Assembly (NCBI RefSeq): GCF_012933555.1
Contig: NZ_JABBPK010000001.1
Coordinates: 412,001-476,000 of the forward strand
DNA from: Niallia alba
GTDB taxonomy: Bacteria > Bacillota > Bacilli > Bacillales > Cytobacillaceae
DNA length: 64,000 bases
Direction: 5' to 3'
This document shows, piece after piece, positions 35,060-44,462 of this stretch; position 1 is the first letter of the stretch, and every line of letters begins with the position of its first letter. The notes under the pieces are model-generated. The model saw only the letters and a program-made list of their open reading frames with translations, had not been told where the DNA came from and ran no database searches. Position numbers and translations under genes: made by a program.

Positions 35060-35192
35060 AAAAAAATTGGAAAAATAGAGCAGCGGGAATACAAGTAGAC
35101 GCCATGGGGATTAGCGAGACTGTCTGAGACCACGGAAAGCGAAGTGTATTCACGTTGCTCACTTATAGCAACAAACTTCACCAAAGCATCCT
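35060..35192 (+). repeat. Copy B of the mobile repeat, in the gap between regulator and potA
   Basis: Contains GAGCAGCGGGAATACA, GGGGATTAGCGAGACTGTCTGAGACC, GGAAAGCGAAGTGTATTC and a worn right end AACAAACTTCACCAAAGCATCC. The centre is about 50 bp shorter than in copies C and D and both terminal repeats are eroded. It fills most of the space before potA. Confidence 0.75.
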
Positions 35193-35222
35193 TAAGTGAA
35201 AATAAATTAAGAGGGGGATATT

Positions 35223-36329
35223 ATGTCCGAGCAGCATATTATTCGATTTGAAAATGTAACAAAAAGTTATGATCAAGATACAACTGTTCTAGAAAATGTG
35301 AGCTTTGAAATTGAGCGAGGTAAATTTTATACACTGCTTGGGCCATCAGGCTGTGGGAAAACAACTGTACTACGATTGATCGCTGGATTTATGGAACCTT
35401 CAGAAGGAAACATTTATTTTAACGGTAAGCTAATAAATAAAATACCAGCGAACAAAAGACAGGTAAATACAGTTTTCCAGGATTATGCGCTTTTCCCTCA
35501 TTTAAATGTATTTGAAAATGTGGCTTTTGGTCTTCGCATTAAAAAATGGAAGAAGCAAGTGATTGAAGAAAAAGTAAAAGAAGCTCTACGTTTCGTTAAC
35601 CTAGAAGGATATGAGAAGAGAGAAATCAGTGAGATGTCTGGTGGACAGAGACAGCGTGTTGCTATCGCCAGAGCGATTGTAAATGAACCAGAGATTATTC
35701 TTCTGGATGAACCATTATCAGCGTTGGATTTAAAGCTTCGTACAGAAATGCAATATGAATTAAGAGAATTACAGAGAAGATTAGGAATTACTTTTATCTT
35801 TGTTACCCATGATCAGGAAGAAGCATTGGCGATGTCGGATGAAATTTTTGTTTTAAATAAAGGGCGCATTGAGCAAAGCGGAACACCAACAGATATTTAT
35901 GATGAACCAATTAATCGCTTCGTTGCAGATTTTATCGGCGAATCCAATATTGTACCAGGAACAATGAAAAAAGATTTTGTTGTCCATTTTGGCAGTAAAA
36001 CGTTTGATTGTGTAGATGGCGGTTTTAACGAAAATGAAGCAGTAGAAGTAGTTATTCGTCCAGAGGATTTAGAAATAACTTCTCTTGAAGCAGGAAAATT
36101 AAAGGTGAAAGTAGACTCTCAATTGTTTAGAGGGGTTCATTATGAGATTTGCGGATACGATGAAGACGGAAATGAATGGCTTGTCCATTCTACTAAGAAA
36201 GCAACAGTAGGAACAGAAATAGGTCTTTATTTTGAACCAGAAGCAATTCATGTTATGCGCCTTGGAGAAACGGAGGAAGAGTTTGATAAACGACTAGAAG
36301 CATATGAGGGGGCAGCCAATGAAAAGTAG
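35223..36329 (+). CDS. potA: Spermidine/putrescine ABC transporter ATPase
   Basis: 368 residues. Walker [10 protein letters not shown], signature MSGGQRQR, Walker [13 protein letters not shown], switch HDQEEA, then a C-terminal TOBE domain (about 290-350). Powers polyamine import through PotBC. Ribosome site GAGGGGG. The gene end overlaps potB by 11 bases. Polyamine specificity is inferred from the whole potABCD set and from the adjacent regulator. Confidence 0.93.
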   Translation: MSEQHIIRFENVTKSYDQDTTVLENVSFEIERGKFYTLLGPSGCGKTTVLRLIAGFMEPSEGNIYFNGKLINKIPANKRQVNTVFQDYALFPHLNVFENVAFGLRIKKWKKQVIEEKVKEALRFVNLEGYEKREISEMSGGQRQRVAIARAIVNEPEIILLDEPLSALDLKLRTEMQYELRELQRRLGITFIFVTHDQEEALAMSDEIFVLNKGRIEQSGTPTDIYDEPINRFVADFIGESNIVPGTMKKDFVVHFGSKTFDCVDGGFNENEAVEVVIRPEDLEITSLEAGKLKVKVDSQLFRGVHYEICGYDEDGNEWLVHSTKKATVGTEIGLYFEPEAIHVMRLGETEEEFDKRLEAYEGAANEK

Positions 36330-37116
36330 TACTAAATGGTATACTGTACCTTATTATCTTTGGATTGCACTCTTTGTAATTGCTCCAGTTGCGCTTGTTG
36401 TCTATTATTCTTTCTTTGATATTGAAGGGGCATTTACGTTTGAAAATTATCAGAAGTTCTTTACACCGGTTTATTTAAAAATGACGTTGAGTTCCTTTTG
36501 GTATGCATTTCTAATTACGTTTTTTTCTCTAATCATTGCTTATCCGACTGCTTATTTATTAACAAAAACGAAGCATAAGCAATTATGGCTGTTATTAATA
36601 ATCTTGCCATCCTGGATTAATCTTTTATTAAAAGCATATGCGTTTTTAGGGATATTTGGGACGCATGGTGCGGCCAATCAAATGCTTGATTTTCTAGGGA
36701 TAGGGGAACACCAGTTATTATTTACAGACTTTAGTTTTCTTTTTGTAAGTGTCTATATTTTTATTCCCTTTATGATTTTGCCTATCTTTAATGCATTGGA
36801 AAAGATGAATCCTAGCTTAGTTGATGCATCACAAGATCTAGGGGCATCTGCTTGGACGACATTTAAAAAGATTGTTTTTCCCCTTACACTAAATGGGGTG
36901 AAATCTGGATGCCAAGCTGTATTTATTCCAGCATTGTCTTTATTCATGATAACTCGTTTAATTGCAGGTAACCGTGTTATAACACTAGGTACGGCGATTG
37001 AGCAGCATTTCCTCATAACACAAGATTGGGGAATGGGTTCAACAATAGCTGTATTTTTGATTATTAGTATGATTATTATTATGGTTCTTACAGGGAACAG
37101 AAAGAGAGGGATATAA
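36319..37116 (+). CDS. potB: Spermidine/putrescine ABC transporter permease
   Basis: 265 residues, six membrane segments, with the EAA loop [29 protein letters not shown] that docks on PotA. ATG 36319 follows GAGGGGGC and overlaps the end of potA; an in-frame ATG at 36304 lacks a ribosome site. Confidence 0.93.
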   Translation: MKSSTKWYTVPYYLWIALFVIAPVALVVYYSFFDIEGAFTFENYQKFFTPVYLKMTLSSFWYAFLITFFSLIIAYPTAYLLTKTKHKQLWLLLIILPSWINLLLKAYAFLGIFGTHGAANQMLDFLGIGEHQLLFTDFSFLFVSVYIFIPFMILPIFNALEKMNPSLVDASQDLGASAWTTFKKIVFPLTLNGVKSGCQAVFIPALSLFMITRLIAGNRVITLGTAIEQHFLITQDWGMGSTIAVFLIISMIIIMVLTGNRKRGI

Positions 37117-37117
37117 A

Positions 37118-37921
37118 ATGAAAAAGCTATCAAAATGGTCTATCTTTTATTTATGTATTGTTTTTGTCATTTTATATGCACCTATCTTTTATTTAATCTT
37201 CTATTCGTTTAATAGTGGGGGAACCATGCATGATTTTGATTCCTTTACACTTGACTGGTATAAGGAATTATTCCAAGATACGAGATTACTTGTTATTGTT
37301 TTAAATACAATTATTATTGCCCTTTTGTCTGCAGCTATATCAACTATTATTGGAGTGCTTGGGGCAATTAGTATTTCTATGATGAGGAAAAAAGGGTTTA
37401 GGAATTCCATTTTGTCTTTAAACAATGTGCTGATTGTAAGCCCAGATGTTATCATCGGTGCGTCTTTCTTAATTTTCTTTACGATTATTGGGATTAAACT
37501 AGGATTCTTTTCTGTTCTTCTGTCTCACATAGCTTTCTCGATTCCTATTGTTGTTATCATGGTTTTACCGAAGCTAGAGGAAATGAGTCCAACTTTGGTG
37601 GATGCAGCATTAGATCTTGGAGCTAGTTGGAAGGATGTACTTACAAAAGTAATTATTCCTTATATTTCACCAGGAATATTTGCTGGCTTCTTTATGGCGT
37701 TAACCTATTCCTTAGATGATTTCGCTGTAACTTTCTTTGTAACAGGTAATGGCTTTACAACACTATCTGTGGAAATTTATTCATTAGCAAGACGAGGTAT
37801 TTCTTTAAATATTAATGCGCTATCGACCCTATTATTCTTATTTACGCTGCTCCTTGTAATTGGCTATTATTTCATTACACAGCGTGTTAATAAGACTCCA
37901 CAAGCGGGGGTGAGAAAATGA
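37118..37921 (+). CDS. potC: Spermidine/putrescine ABC transporter permease
   Basis: 267 residues, six membrane segments, EAA loop DAALDLGASWKDVLTKVIIPYISPG. Pairs with PotB to form the channel. Starts one base after the potB stop, behind GAGGG; its TGA overlaps the potD ATG (ATGA). Confidence 0.93.
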   Translation: MKKLSKWSIFYLCIVFVILYAPIFYLIFYSFNSGGTMHDFDSFTLDWYKELFQDTRLLVIVLNTIIIALLSAAISTIIGVLGAISISMMRKKGFRNSILSLNNVLIVSPDVIIGASFLIFFTIIGIKLGFFSVLLSHIAFSIPIVVIMVLPKLEEMSPTLVDAALDLGASWKDVLTKVIIPYISPGIFAGFFMALTYSLDDFAVTFFVTGNGFTTLSVEIYSLARRGISLNINALSTLLFLFTLLLVIGYYFITQRVNKTPQAGVRK

Positions 37922-38991
37922 AATCTCTAATACGTGGTTTAATTTTTATCTTTGCACTGTCTTTCATTCTTCTATTTATTGTTCATCAATTAAATTCGAG
38001 CAGAGGGTATACAAGTGGAAACACATTAACTGTATATAACTGGGGAGATTATATTGATGCTGATTTAATAACCAAGTTTGAAGAGGAGACTGGAATAAAG
38101 GTAATTTACGAGACGTTTGATTCAAATGAGGCAATGATGACAAAAATTCAGCAGGGAGGAACAAGCTATGATATTGCTATTCCCTCTGAATATATGATTG
38201 ACAAAATGAAGGAAGAAGATTTATTAATTCCGATTGATCATACAAAGATACCTAATTTAAAAAATATTGACAGTAGGTTTATGGATCTTTCCTTTGATCC
38301 AGACAATAAATATTCTATTCCTTACTTTTGGGGAACCGTTGGAATTGTTTATAATCCAACCATGCTTGATAATAAGGAAATTACTTCTTGGAATGATTTA
38401 TGGGATAAAGATTTAAAAAATGAAATTATGCTGATAGATGGTGCACGGGAAATCATGGGCATGAGCTTAAATAGCTTACATTACTCTTTAAATGATAAAG
38501 ATCATGAGCACCTAAAGGAAGCAAAAGAAAAGCTAGATACGCTAACTCCGAATGTAAAGGCGATTGTTGGAGATGAAATTCGGATGCTTATCGAAAATGG
38601 AGAAGCGTCTATCGGTGTTTTATGGTCTGGAATGGCTGCTGAAATTATGTGGGAAAATGAAGATGTGGAATACGTGGTTCCTGAAGAGGGATCTAACTTA
38701 TGGTTCGATAATATGGTTATCCCGAAAACAGCTAAGAATATCGACGGAGCTCATCAATTTATTAATTTTATGTTAGATGCTGAAAATGCAGCCCAAAATA
38801 CAGAATACGTCGGTTATTCTACTCCGAATAAGGCAGCAATGGAATTTTTGCCTGAGGATATTACTGGGGATGAGCGTTTCTATCCGGATGAAGAATTGAC
38901 TTCTAAATTAGAGGTATATGAAAACCTCGGTCATCGCTCTTTAGCAGAATATAATGATTTATTCCTGGAGTTTAAAATGCATCGGAAATAA
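37918..38991 (+). CDS. potD: Spermidine/putrescine-binding protein, helix-anchored
   Basis: 357 residues. N-terminal hydrophobic segment (about 5-24) followed by a type I solute-binding fold: YNWGDYIDADLITKFEEETG, YETFDSNEAMMTKI, YDIAIPSEYMIDKM and a Trp/Asp-rich site (PYFWGTVGIVYNP). There is no lipobox Cys, unlike most Gram-positive PotD, so the protein is held by an uncleaved helix or is released by cleavage. Start overlaps the potC stop. Confidence 0.9.
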   Translation: MKSLIRGLIFIFALSFILLFIVHQLNSSRGYTSGNTLTVYNWGDYIDADLITKFEEETGIKVIYETFDSNEAMMTKIQQGGTSYDIAIPSEYMIDKMKEEDLLIPIDHTKIPNLKNIDSRFMDLSFDPDNKYSIPYFWGTVGIVYNPTMLDNKEITSWNDLWDKDLKNEIMLIDGAREIMGMSLNSLHYSLNDKDHEHLKEAKEKLDTLTPNVKAIVGDEIRMLIENGEASIGVLWSGMAAEIMWENEDVEYVVPEEGSNLWFDNMVIPKTAKNIDGAHQFINFMLDAENAAQNTEYVGYSTPNKAAMEFLPEDITGDERFYPDEELTSKLEVYENLGHRSLAEYNDLFLEFKMHRK

Positions 38992-39003
38992 ATAACGTCA
39001 ATA

Positions 39004-39040
39004 AAAACAGTTCGTTAAATTTAGCGAACTGTTTTTTGTA
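39004..39040 (+). terminator. Terminator of potABCD
   Basis: AAACAGTTCG.TAAA pairs with TTTA.CGAACTGTTT, followed by a T run. Confidence 0.9.
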
Positions 39041-39140
39041 TGAAAAAAATATATATGAATACGTGAAAAGGTTGAAAAGATAAATCTATACCTTGAAACC
39101 AAATAGCGTTTTCATCGTATCTAAAGTAAGGGGGGATACG

Positions 39141-39689
39141 ATGAAAAAAACTGTAATGCGCGTTTTTATAATCCTTTTCGTAATCGGAACTATTTTCTTC
39201 TTTGTTTATCGTACTTCGAATACTGAGATTGCCGAACAAAAGGAAGCTGTCACTACCATTCAAACGGTTTTGGAACATACATTCACAGGACCAGAAGAGA
39301 AACTGGCCAATTTGTGGGAGACTATTGATAACAAGGAAATAGAGGATAATGAAGTGGAGGCAGCATTAGCAGAATGGAATTCATATACAGCTAATAATTT
39401 TAAACCCTACTTTACAGAAGAATTCTATCATTCTTATATTGCTTCATATGGTGAGAATTTCTTGCAAAAGGCTCATTGGAACGGCTATCAGTTAAAAATG
39501 AGCAATCTAGAAGTGGAGAAAGCAGATACTAAATTAGAGAATATTTACAATTTCTCTTTAACTGTTCATTATCAAAAAGAGAAAGTTGTAAATGTTACTG
39601 GGCAAGCAAATATAAATAAGGACGGATTGATAACTGGGATGGAAATTAAAGGGAATAAACTATGGGAGGAATTAATGGATATAAATTAA
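39141..39689 (+). CDS. Membrane-anchored protein of unknown function
   Basis: 182 residues; one N-terminal membrane segment (about 5-25) followed by a soluble extracellular part with EAVTTIQTVLEHTFTGPEEKLANLWE and a beta-rich C-terminal half. I do not recognise the family. ATG 39141 follows AAGGGGGGA; an ATG at 39093 in the same frame has no ribosome site. It stands alone between potABCD and a mobile repeat. Confidence 0.7.
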   Translation: MKKTVMRVFIILFVIGTIFFFVYRTSNTEIAEQKEAVTTIQTVLEHTFTGPEEKLANLWETIDNKEIEDNEVEAALAEWNSYTANNFKPYFTEEFYHSYIASYGENFLQKAHWNGYQLKMSNLEVEKADTKLENIYNFSLTVHYQKEKVVNVTGQANINKDGLITGMEIKGNKLWEELMDIN

Positions 39690-39728
39690 TATACCCCTTA
39701 TTCTCGCGGAGGATTGTTTTTTATAATT

Positions 39729-39936
39729 GGCTGTTTTCTAAAGGATTGTTGTTTTTTTAATCGAAAAAAAGAATTAGTTGGAAAAATGGAGCAGCGGAAT
39801 ACACGAAGACGCCACGGGGATTAGCGAGACAGTCTGAGACCCCGGATGCGAAGCTGAAGAGGCTTAAGCCTAGCCACACGGAAAGCGAAGTGTATTCCGG
39901 CTGCGGGTAATCGCAACAAACTTTACGAAAACAGCC
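39729..39936 (+). mobile_element. Copy C: 208-bp MITE-like element with intact ends and 8-bp target duplication
   Basis: Starts GGCTGTTTTCTAAAG and ends CTTTACGAAAACAGCC, so the terminal inverted repeats match over GGCTGTTTTC and, after a one-base gap, TAAAG. The octamer TTATAATT flanks it on both sides (39721-39728 and 39937-39944), a perfect target duplication. Inside, an inverted pair GCGGAATACAC / GTGTATTCCGGCTGC surrounds a variable GC-richer centre. No open frame of use. It is too short to code for a transposase. Confidence 0.85.
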
Positions 39937-40030
39937 TTATAATTAATAAGAACTTCATTGATTCTTATATATCGTGGTATGCAACCTGCCTTTATGGAAA
40001 ATACTAACGGAAAACAAGGTAGGTTTTAAA

Positions 40031-40816
40031 ATGAAAAAGATAATATTCTTCTTATGTTTTCTTTCGTTTCCATTAAGTATCTCCGCACAAGAGGCGGATC
40101 CATCTAAGAATCAAGTGAGAAAAGAGTTAGCAATTGTTATTGATGATTTCGGTAATAACATGAAAGGAACAGAAGAGATGCTTAACTTACCTGTTCCAAT
40201 CACGGTCGCGATTATGCCTTTCCTATCTACGAGTAAAGAAGATGCTATCCGTGCCCATAAAAAAGGTCATGAGGTTATAGTTCATTTGCCATTAGAACCG
40301 AAAAAAGGGAAAAAAAGCTGGCTTGGACCTGGTGCGATTACAACGGATTTATCAGATGAGGAAATTAGAAAACGGGTGAAGGATGCGATTGAAAGTATCC
40401 CTTATGCTGTTGGAATGAATCATCATATGGGATCAAAGGCTACGGAAGATAAAAGAGTGATGAGAATTATCCTTGAGGAATGCCGTAACCACAGTCTTTA
40501 CTATTTAGACAGTAAAACAACGAGCAAAAGTGTCATAAAGGATTTAGCTGAGGAATTAAATGTACCTTATTTAGAAAATGGTCTTTTTTTTGATCATATA
40601 TACACAAGTCAATATATTACGAAGCAAGCTAGTCGTTTAGCGAAAAAACTAGATACAGAGCAGGAGTTTATCGCGATTGGGCATGTTGGAGTTTCCGGAC
40701 CAGCAGTAGTAAGTGTTTTAAAAGAATATATTCCTGTTTATCAAAAAGATGCCGATATTGTACCACTTTCTACACTAGTAGAAGGTTATGAACTGCTGGA
40801 TACCGATTTGCCATAA
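40031..40816 (+). CDS. Divergent polysaccharide deacetylase family protein
   Basis: 261 residues with a signal peptide (KKIIFFLCFLSFPLSISAQ, cleavage after AQ or nearby). LAIVIDDFGNNMKGTEEMLNLPVPITVAIMPF, VIVHLPLEP and VGMNHHMGS match the Polysacc_deac_2 (DUF610, YibQ-like) family, a relative of NodB deacetylases with Asp and His metal ligands (DD, H...H). Role in the envelope is presumed, substrate unknown. ATG 40031 lies behind AAGGTAGG. Own terminator. Confidence 0.85.
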   Translation: MKKIIFFLCFLSFPLSISAQEADPSKNQVRKELAIVIDDFGNNMKGTEEMLNLPVPITVAIMPFLSTSKEDAIRAHKKGHEVIVHLPLEPKKGKKSWLGPGAITTDLSDEEIRKRVKDAIESIPYAVGMNHHMGSKATEDKRVMRIILEECRNHSLYYLDSKTTSKSVIKDLAEELNVPYLENGLFFDHIYTSQYITKQASRLAKKLDTEQEFIAIGHVGVSGPAVVSVLKEYIPVYQKDADIVPLSTLVEGYELLDTDLP

Positions 40817-40839
40817 CCAAATTTTAAAGAAATAGAAAA

Positions 40840-40905
40840 AAGAGCAAGCCATCACGCTATAACGAAATCGAAATATGACGCTGGTCTATGCTCTCTTTAT
40901 TAGAT
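40840..40905 (+). terminator. Probable terminator after the deacetylase-like gene
   Basis: AGAGCA.AGCCA.CACGCTA and its partner GACGCTGGTCTATGCTCT form a long imperfect hairpin followed by CTTTATT. Confidence 0.6.
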
Positions 40906-40933
40906 TAAACTATGAAATGGGTTTCATAACAAT

Positions 40934-41027
40934 AGCCGTTTTTGAAAATACTGACAAAATGGCTTCATACTTTGAAGGAAAGGCTGTTCCAGCTGCGAGT
41001 AATAGCAATAAACTTAACGAAAACAGC
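40934..41027 (+). repeat. Remnant of the mobile repeat
   Basis: AGCTGCGAGTAATAGCAATAAACTTAACGAAAACAGC is the right end of the element; the left part (GCCGTTTTTGAAAA) is only faintly similar and the middle is lost. A 60-codon open frame over this stretch is not a gene. Confidence 0.6.
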
Positions 41028-41029
41028 AT

Positions 41030-41068
41030 AAAGAAAAGAGGACAGACGATATTTTCCGTCTGTCCTCT
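41030..41068 (-). terminator. Terminator of the CmpX-like gene
   Basis: On the minus strand GAGGACAGACG pairs with CGTCTGTCCTC around GAAAATAT, then TTTTCTTT. Confidence 0.88.
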
Positions 41069-41076
41069 TATGATGA

Positions 41077-42582
41077 TTAGCTGTTTAAAGAATTATCATC
41101 ATTTGGTTTTTGGATAGATGTTTGTTCCATTTTTGTATCCAGTTTATCTAATCGTTTTTTAGCAAATTCCTTGCCGCCAAGACCAAACGCAAGACCAAAT
41201 GCTAATGCAAGACCGCCGAGGATTAAAATAAAGGCAGAATTGACGATAGAAGATGCTACTCTTAATTGGTCAAGAGCCATAAAAACAGAAAGAGTGATAA
41301 TCGCATATTTTGCGATAACTGGTAATACTTTGAAGTGAGCACCTTGTAAAATGCTGCTTAGTAACTGCTGGACGAGATAGCCTAACCATAAGCCAACGCC
41401 AAGAATGACAATTGCAGCGATAACCATTGGTAGGTAAGCAATAACCGCAGTAGATAATGTTACTAAAAATTCTAGTCCTACTATATTTAAGGCTTGTACA
41501 GCCAATAAGAAAACGATCAGAATTTGAACAATAGTACCAATAATGTTAGAAATACTAGTATTGGCGTTAAGACCCATTTTTCGTACGTAAGTATCTAAAC
41601 TAAGTTTTACTAATAACGTAACGACCATTTGTTTTACCCATTTTCCTATCCAAATACCAATTAAGATGAGGACAATGGCAGTAGCGATATTAGGAATCAT
41701 CGTCAGAATATCATTTAACATATTAATAGCTGGCTGAGAGATTCCTTGGATATCCAACTTTTCAAGCGCTGAAATAACAGTTGGAATGAGAATGAAAATA
41801 AAAACAATGTTTCCGATAACAGAAGATAAGCTTACATTATCTAGAAGTTTGTTAATGCCTAATCGATTAGCTAAAGCCTCTGTGCCGATTGCTTGCAGGA
41901 AGTTGGTTAGAATGGTACGCACAATTTTTGCTACAAACCAACCTACTAAAACAATCAGTGCTGCAGCTAAAAGTTTTGGTAAGAAGGCAAGAATGCTTTG
42001 AAGCATATTGGCAAATGGTTCCGAAACACCATATAAATTAAGAGCACCTAAAACGGCAGGTAAGAATAATAACAACACTAAATAAAAAGCAATATTAGCT
42101 ACTTTATCCATTACATTTTGCGGGCTATTCTTTTCTGCAAGATTCCACTTCTGTAATTTCTCATGAACCTTTAAGGTGCTTCCTGTTTTCTTAATAAGGT
42201 ATTTTAATCCGGAAGCAATGACCCAAGCAATTAATAGAATCAACGCTGCTTTTAATATATTAGGAATTGCTCCAAGGATAGATGAAAGCATATTCACTAG
42301 TGGAGAAGTAATCACCGTTAAATTTAAAATATTAAAGAATAGGGTAAAGACAAAAACTAATAATAAATAATAAACTATTTTACTTATTATCTTTTCAGAA
42401 GAATATTTTTTAGGTTTTCCTTCGGGAAAAATTTTATTATCTAAGTTTGTTTTTTGCAGTCCTTTATAGAGGGCTTTTTCAATGATTTTTGCAATAATCC
42501 ACCCTACAATTAAAACAACTACCGCTAAAATAAAATCAGGTAGCTTGTCCCAAAAGGAATTCCAATTCCAGTTATAGTACAT
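41077..42582 (-). CDS. CmpX-type multi-helix membrane protein (conserved TM helix repeats)
   Basis: 501 residues with about ten to twelve membrane segments arranged as recurring units: LPDFILAVVVLIVGWIIAKI, IPNILKAALILLIAWVIA, LPKLLAAALIVLVGWFVAKI, IPNIATAIVLILIGIWIGKW and LPMVIAAIVILGVGLWLGYL. Each is the conserved TM helix of Pfam PF05552, found in CmpX and related to MscS channels. The end GLAFGLGGKEFAKKRLDKL resembles the start of the MscS pore exit. A mechanosensitive or small-conductance channel role is plausible, not shown. ATG 42582 follows AAGGAGTGAAG; the frame is open ten codons further up. Single gene. Confidence 0.78.
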   Translation of the reverse strand: MYYNWNWNSFWDKLPDFILAVVVLIVGWIIAKIIEKALYKGLQKTNLDNKIFPEGKPKKYSSEKIISKIVYYLLLVFVFTLFFNILNLTVITSPLVNMLSSILGAIPNILKAALILLIAWVIASGLKYLIKKTGSTLKVHEKLQKWNLAEKNSPQNVMDKVANIAFYLVLLLFLPAVLGALNLYGVSEPFANMLQSILAFLPKLLAAALIVLVGWFVAKIVRTILTNFLQAIGTEALANRLGINKLLDNVSLSSVIGNIVFIFILIPTVISALEKLDIQGISQPAINMLNDILTMIPNIATAIVLILIGIWIGKWVKQMVVTLLVKLSLDTYVRKMGLNANTSISNIIGTIVQILIVFLLAVQALNIVGLEFLVTLSTAVIAYLPMVIAAIVILGVGLWLGYLVQQLLSSILQGAHFKVLPVIAKYAIITLSVFMALDQLRVASSIVNSAFILILGGLALAFGLAFGLGGKEFAKKRLDKLDTKMEQTSIQKPNDDNSLNS

Positions 42583-42876
42583 ATACTTCACTCCTTGATT
42601 TGATTTAGGCATTTTTTAAAGAATATTGTTCCGCATAGGAAGTAAATTTGTTTACAGAGTCGATTTCCTTCTCTAATCCGCGTTAACTTTATTTCCCATT
42701 AGAAACAACAACTTAATCAGCCATAATGTATTCTACTTAATACCCAGTGATGGAAGGATTAAACGTTGGATAAAATGGAGTTTAGTAAATAGGAGAGTAA
42801 ATGAAAAAAGAGAATGCTTGAATGAAAGCCTTCTCTTTTGGTGTTTAATAAATATTTAAATTTATTTTTCGTGTGG

Positions 42877-43539
42877 TTATCTTAACGCCTTTTCTTCAAA
42901 ATTATATAAGCAATCATTACTGCCTACCATAATTAGAATATCGCCTTGATGGATTACTTCATTTGCAGATGGAGAGACGATTGTTTCTCCTGCTCGTTGG
43001 ATTCCGATAATGGTACAGCCGTATTTTGCCCGCACATCTAGGTCTAAGATGGATTGGTTATGTATTTTAGAGGAAGCGACCATTTCCACAATCCCATGTT
43101 CTTTAGAAAGCTGAATATAATCAATCATACTATCTGAAATGACATGGTGTGCAATTCTTTTTGCCATATCTTGTTCTGGATGAATCACTCGATCAGCACC
43201 GACTTTCTCGAGAACGCGTTTATGATAGACATCTGCTGCTTTTACCCAAACTTGGCTAATACCCATTTCTTTTAAAAGCATCGTAGTGAGGGTGCTGGAT
43301 TCTACATCATCGCCAAAGGATACAAAAGCATGGTCAAAATTTCGAATTCCGATTTGGGTTAACGATGCTTCCGTAATATGTGTCATTTGCACACAAAGTG
43401 TAGCATATGCTCGATATTTTTCAACCTTTTCTAGAGACTGATCAATGGCTAATACTTCTGCTCCCTTTGTATGGAATTCTTCTACTAAACTGCCACCAAA
43501 GCTTCCTAGTCCTATTACAACAAATTGTTTTTTTTTCAT
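42877..43539 (-). CDS. ktrC: Potassium uptake regulatory subunit (RCK/TrkA_N, KtrA/KtrC type)
   Basis: 220 residues. Rossmann RCK_N domain KKKQFVVIGLGSFGGSLVEE that binds ATP/ADP, then RCK_C (about 135-220) which in KtrA/KtrC binds c-di-AMP. It gates a KtrB/KtrD channel, whose gene is not nearby; the solitary position resembles B. subtilis ktrC, hence the symbol, but ktrA is possible. I saw no ydaO-type riboswitch before it. Start behind AGGAGGATAAC. Confidence 0.85.
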   Translation of the reverse strand: MKKKQFVVIGLGSFGGSLVEEFHTKGAEVLAIDQSLEKVEKYRAYATLCVQMTHITEASLTQIGIRNFDHAFVSFGDDVESSTLTTMLLKEMGISQVWVKAADVYHKRVLEKVGADRVIHPEQDMAKRIAHHVISDSMIDYIQLSKEHGIVEMVASSKIHNQSILDLDVRAKYGCTIIGIQRAGETIVSPSANEVIHQGDILIMVGSNDCLYNFEEKALR

Positions 43540-43717
43540 GTTATCCTCCTAAGGATGAAAAATACATGCTTTTGCCATTATTATACTTTTTTCTAGATGA
43601 GAATGAAAATAATTTTTTCATGGGATGAGTAGATAATGGGGTTTTTTGGGGGAAAATAAAAGCCACTTTTTCAACATTAAGAAGAAAAAGTGGCTTTGTC
43701 CATTCTAAAAATAAGTG

Positions 43718-44170
43718 TTATTCAGAAAGATATGCAGTTAGCATCCATAAATGTTTCTCAATCTTGCCAATTAAACCAACTGCTAAATCATTTGTAATCA
43801 CATCTTCTAATTCATCAGCATGTTCTGCTAATGCTTTTAATTGCGTATTGATATGGCTGAAATCTTCCACTAAAGATTTCACCATTTCAGTTGCAGTTAA
43901 TTTGTCTGTGCTTTCTTGTAGTGTAGAAGTTTCAATAAATTCTTTTAATGTAGAAACCGGTTTTCCACCAATAGCAAGCAAGCGCTCTGCGATTTCATCT
44001 ACTGCTTCAGCCGCTTCGTCATATAGCTCTTCAAATTTTTCATGTAGTGTGAAGAAAAAAGGTCCCTTTACATACCAATGATGTTGGTGAAGTTTTGTGT
44101 ATAATACGCTCCAGTTAGCGATTTGTACGTTTAATTCTTTTTGTAATTCAACTTTTGTTTGTAATCCCAT
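43718..44170 (-). CDS. dps: Dps-family ferritin-like DNA-binding protein
   Basis: 150 residues. The ferroxidase site at the dimer interface is visible: His in LHQHHWYVKGPFFFTLHEKFEELYDE, with Asp and Glu, and the Dps helix AVDEIAERLLAIGGKPVSTLKEF. Forms 12-mer shells that store iron with peroxide and protect DNA. It has a promoter with a PerR-like box, as for mrgA/dps in Bacillus. Start behind AAGGGAG. Confidence 0.93.
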   Translation of the reverse strand: MGLQTKVELQKELNVQIANWSVLYTKLHQHHWYVKGPFFFTLHEKFEELYDEAAEAVDEIAERLLAIGGKPVSTLKEFIETSTLQESTDKLTATEMVKSLVEDFSHINTQLKALAEHADELEDVITNDLAVGLIGKIEKHLWMLTAYLSE

Positions 44171-44193
44171 GTTAACAAACTCCCTTCAACTGA

Positions 44194-44231
44194 TTATATT
44201 TTAATTATAACAAATTCTAAATTAAAATCAA
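44194..44231 (-). promoter_or_regulatory. dps promoter with PerR-like box
   Basis: On the minus strand: -35 TTGATT (44231-44226), 16-bp spacer, -10 TATAAT (44209-44204). The stretch TTATAATTAAAATAT, over the -10, matches the PerR box TTATAATNATTATAA at 12 of 15 positions (N counted). Confidence 0.6.
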
Positions 44232-44418
44232 TACTTATTTGTAATTATTTTAATTTAGTTTTTATTATAATTAGATAAAATGAATGGTCATCTTGTTGTT
44301 ATAACAGGCTGAACTTAAGATTTTACTTTTTATTTTTTGTTGTCCTATTAAATTATATACCCTAATTATATAAGAAAGGAAACTAAAGGAGGAAGAATTC
44401 ATCAAATAGACAAATTTG

Positions 44419-44448
44419 AAAAAAAGACTCAGCAATGCGCCGAGTCTA
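44419..44448 (-). terminator. Terminator of rodA
   Basis: On the minus strand AGACTCGGCGC... pairs with GC.GAGTCT and runs into seven T. Confidence 0.88.
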
Positions 44449-44462
44449 GATGATAATTAACC

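Noticed and set aside
40875-41117. 80-codon open frame on the plus strand
   Set aside because: It covers a terminator, a mobile-element remnant and the end of the CmpX-like gene, and has no ribosome site.
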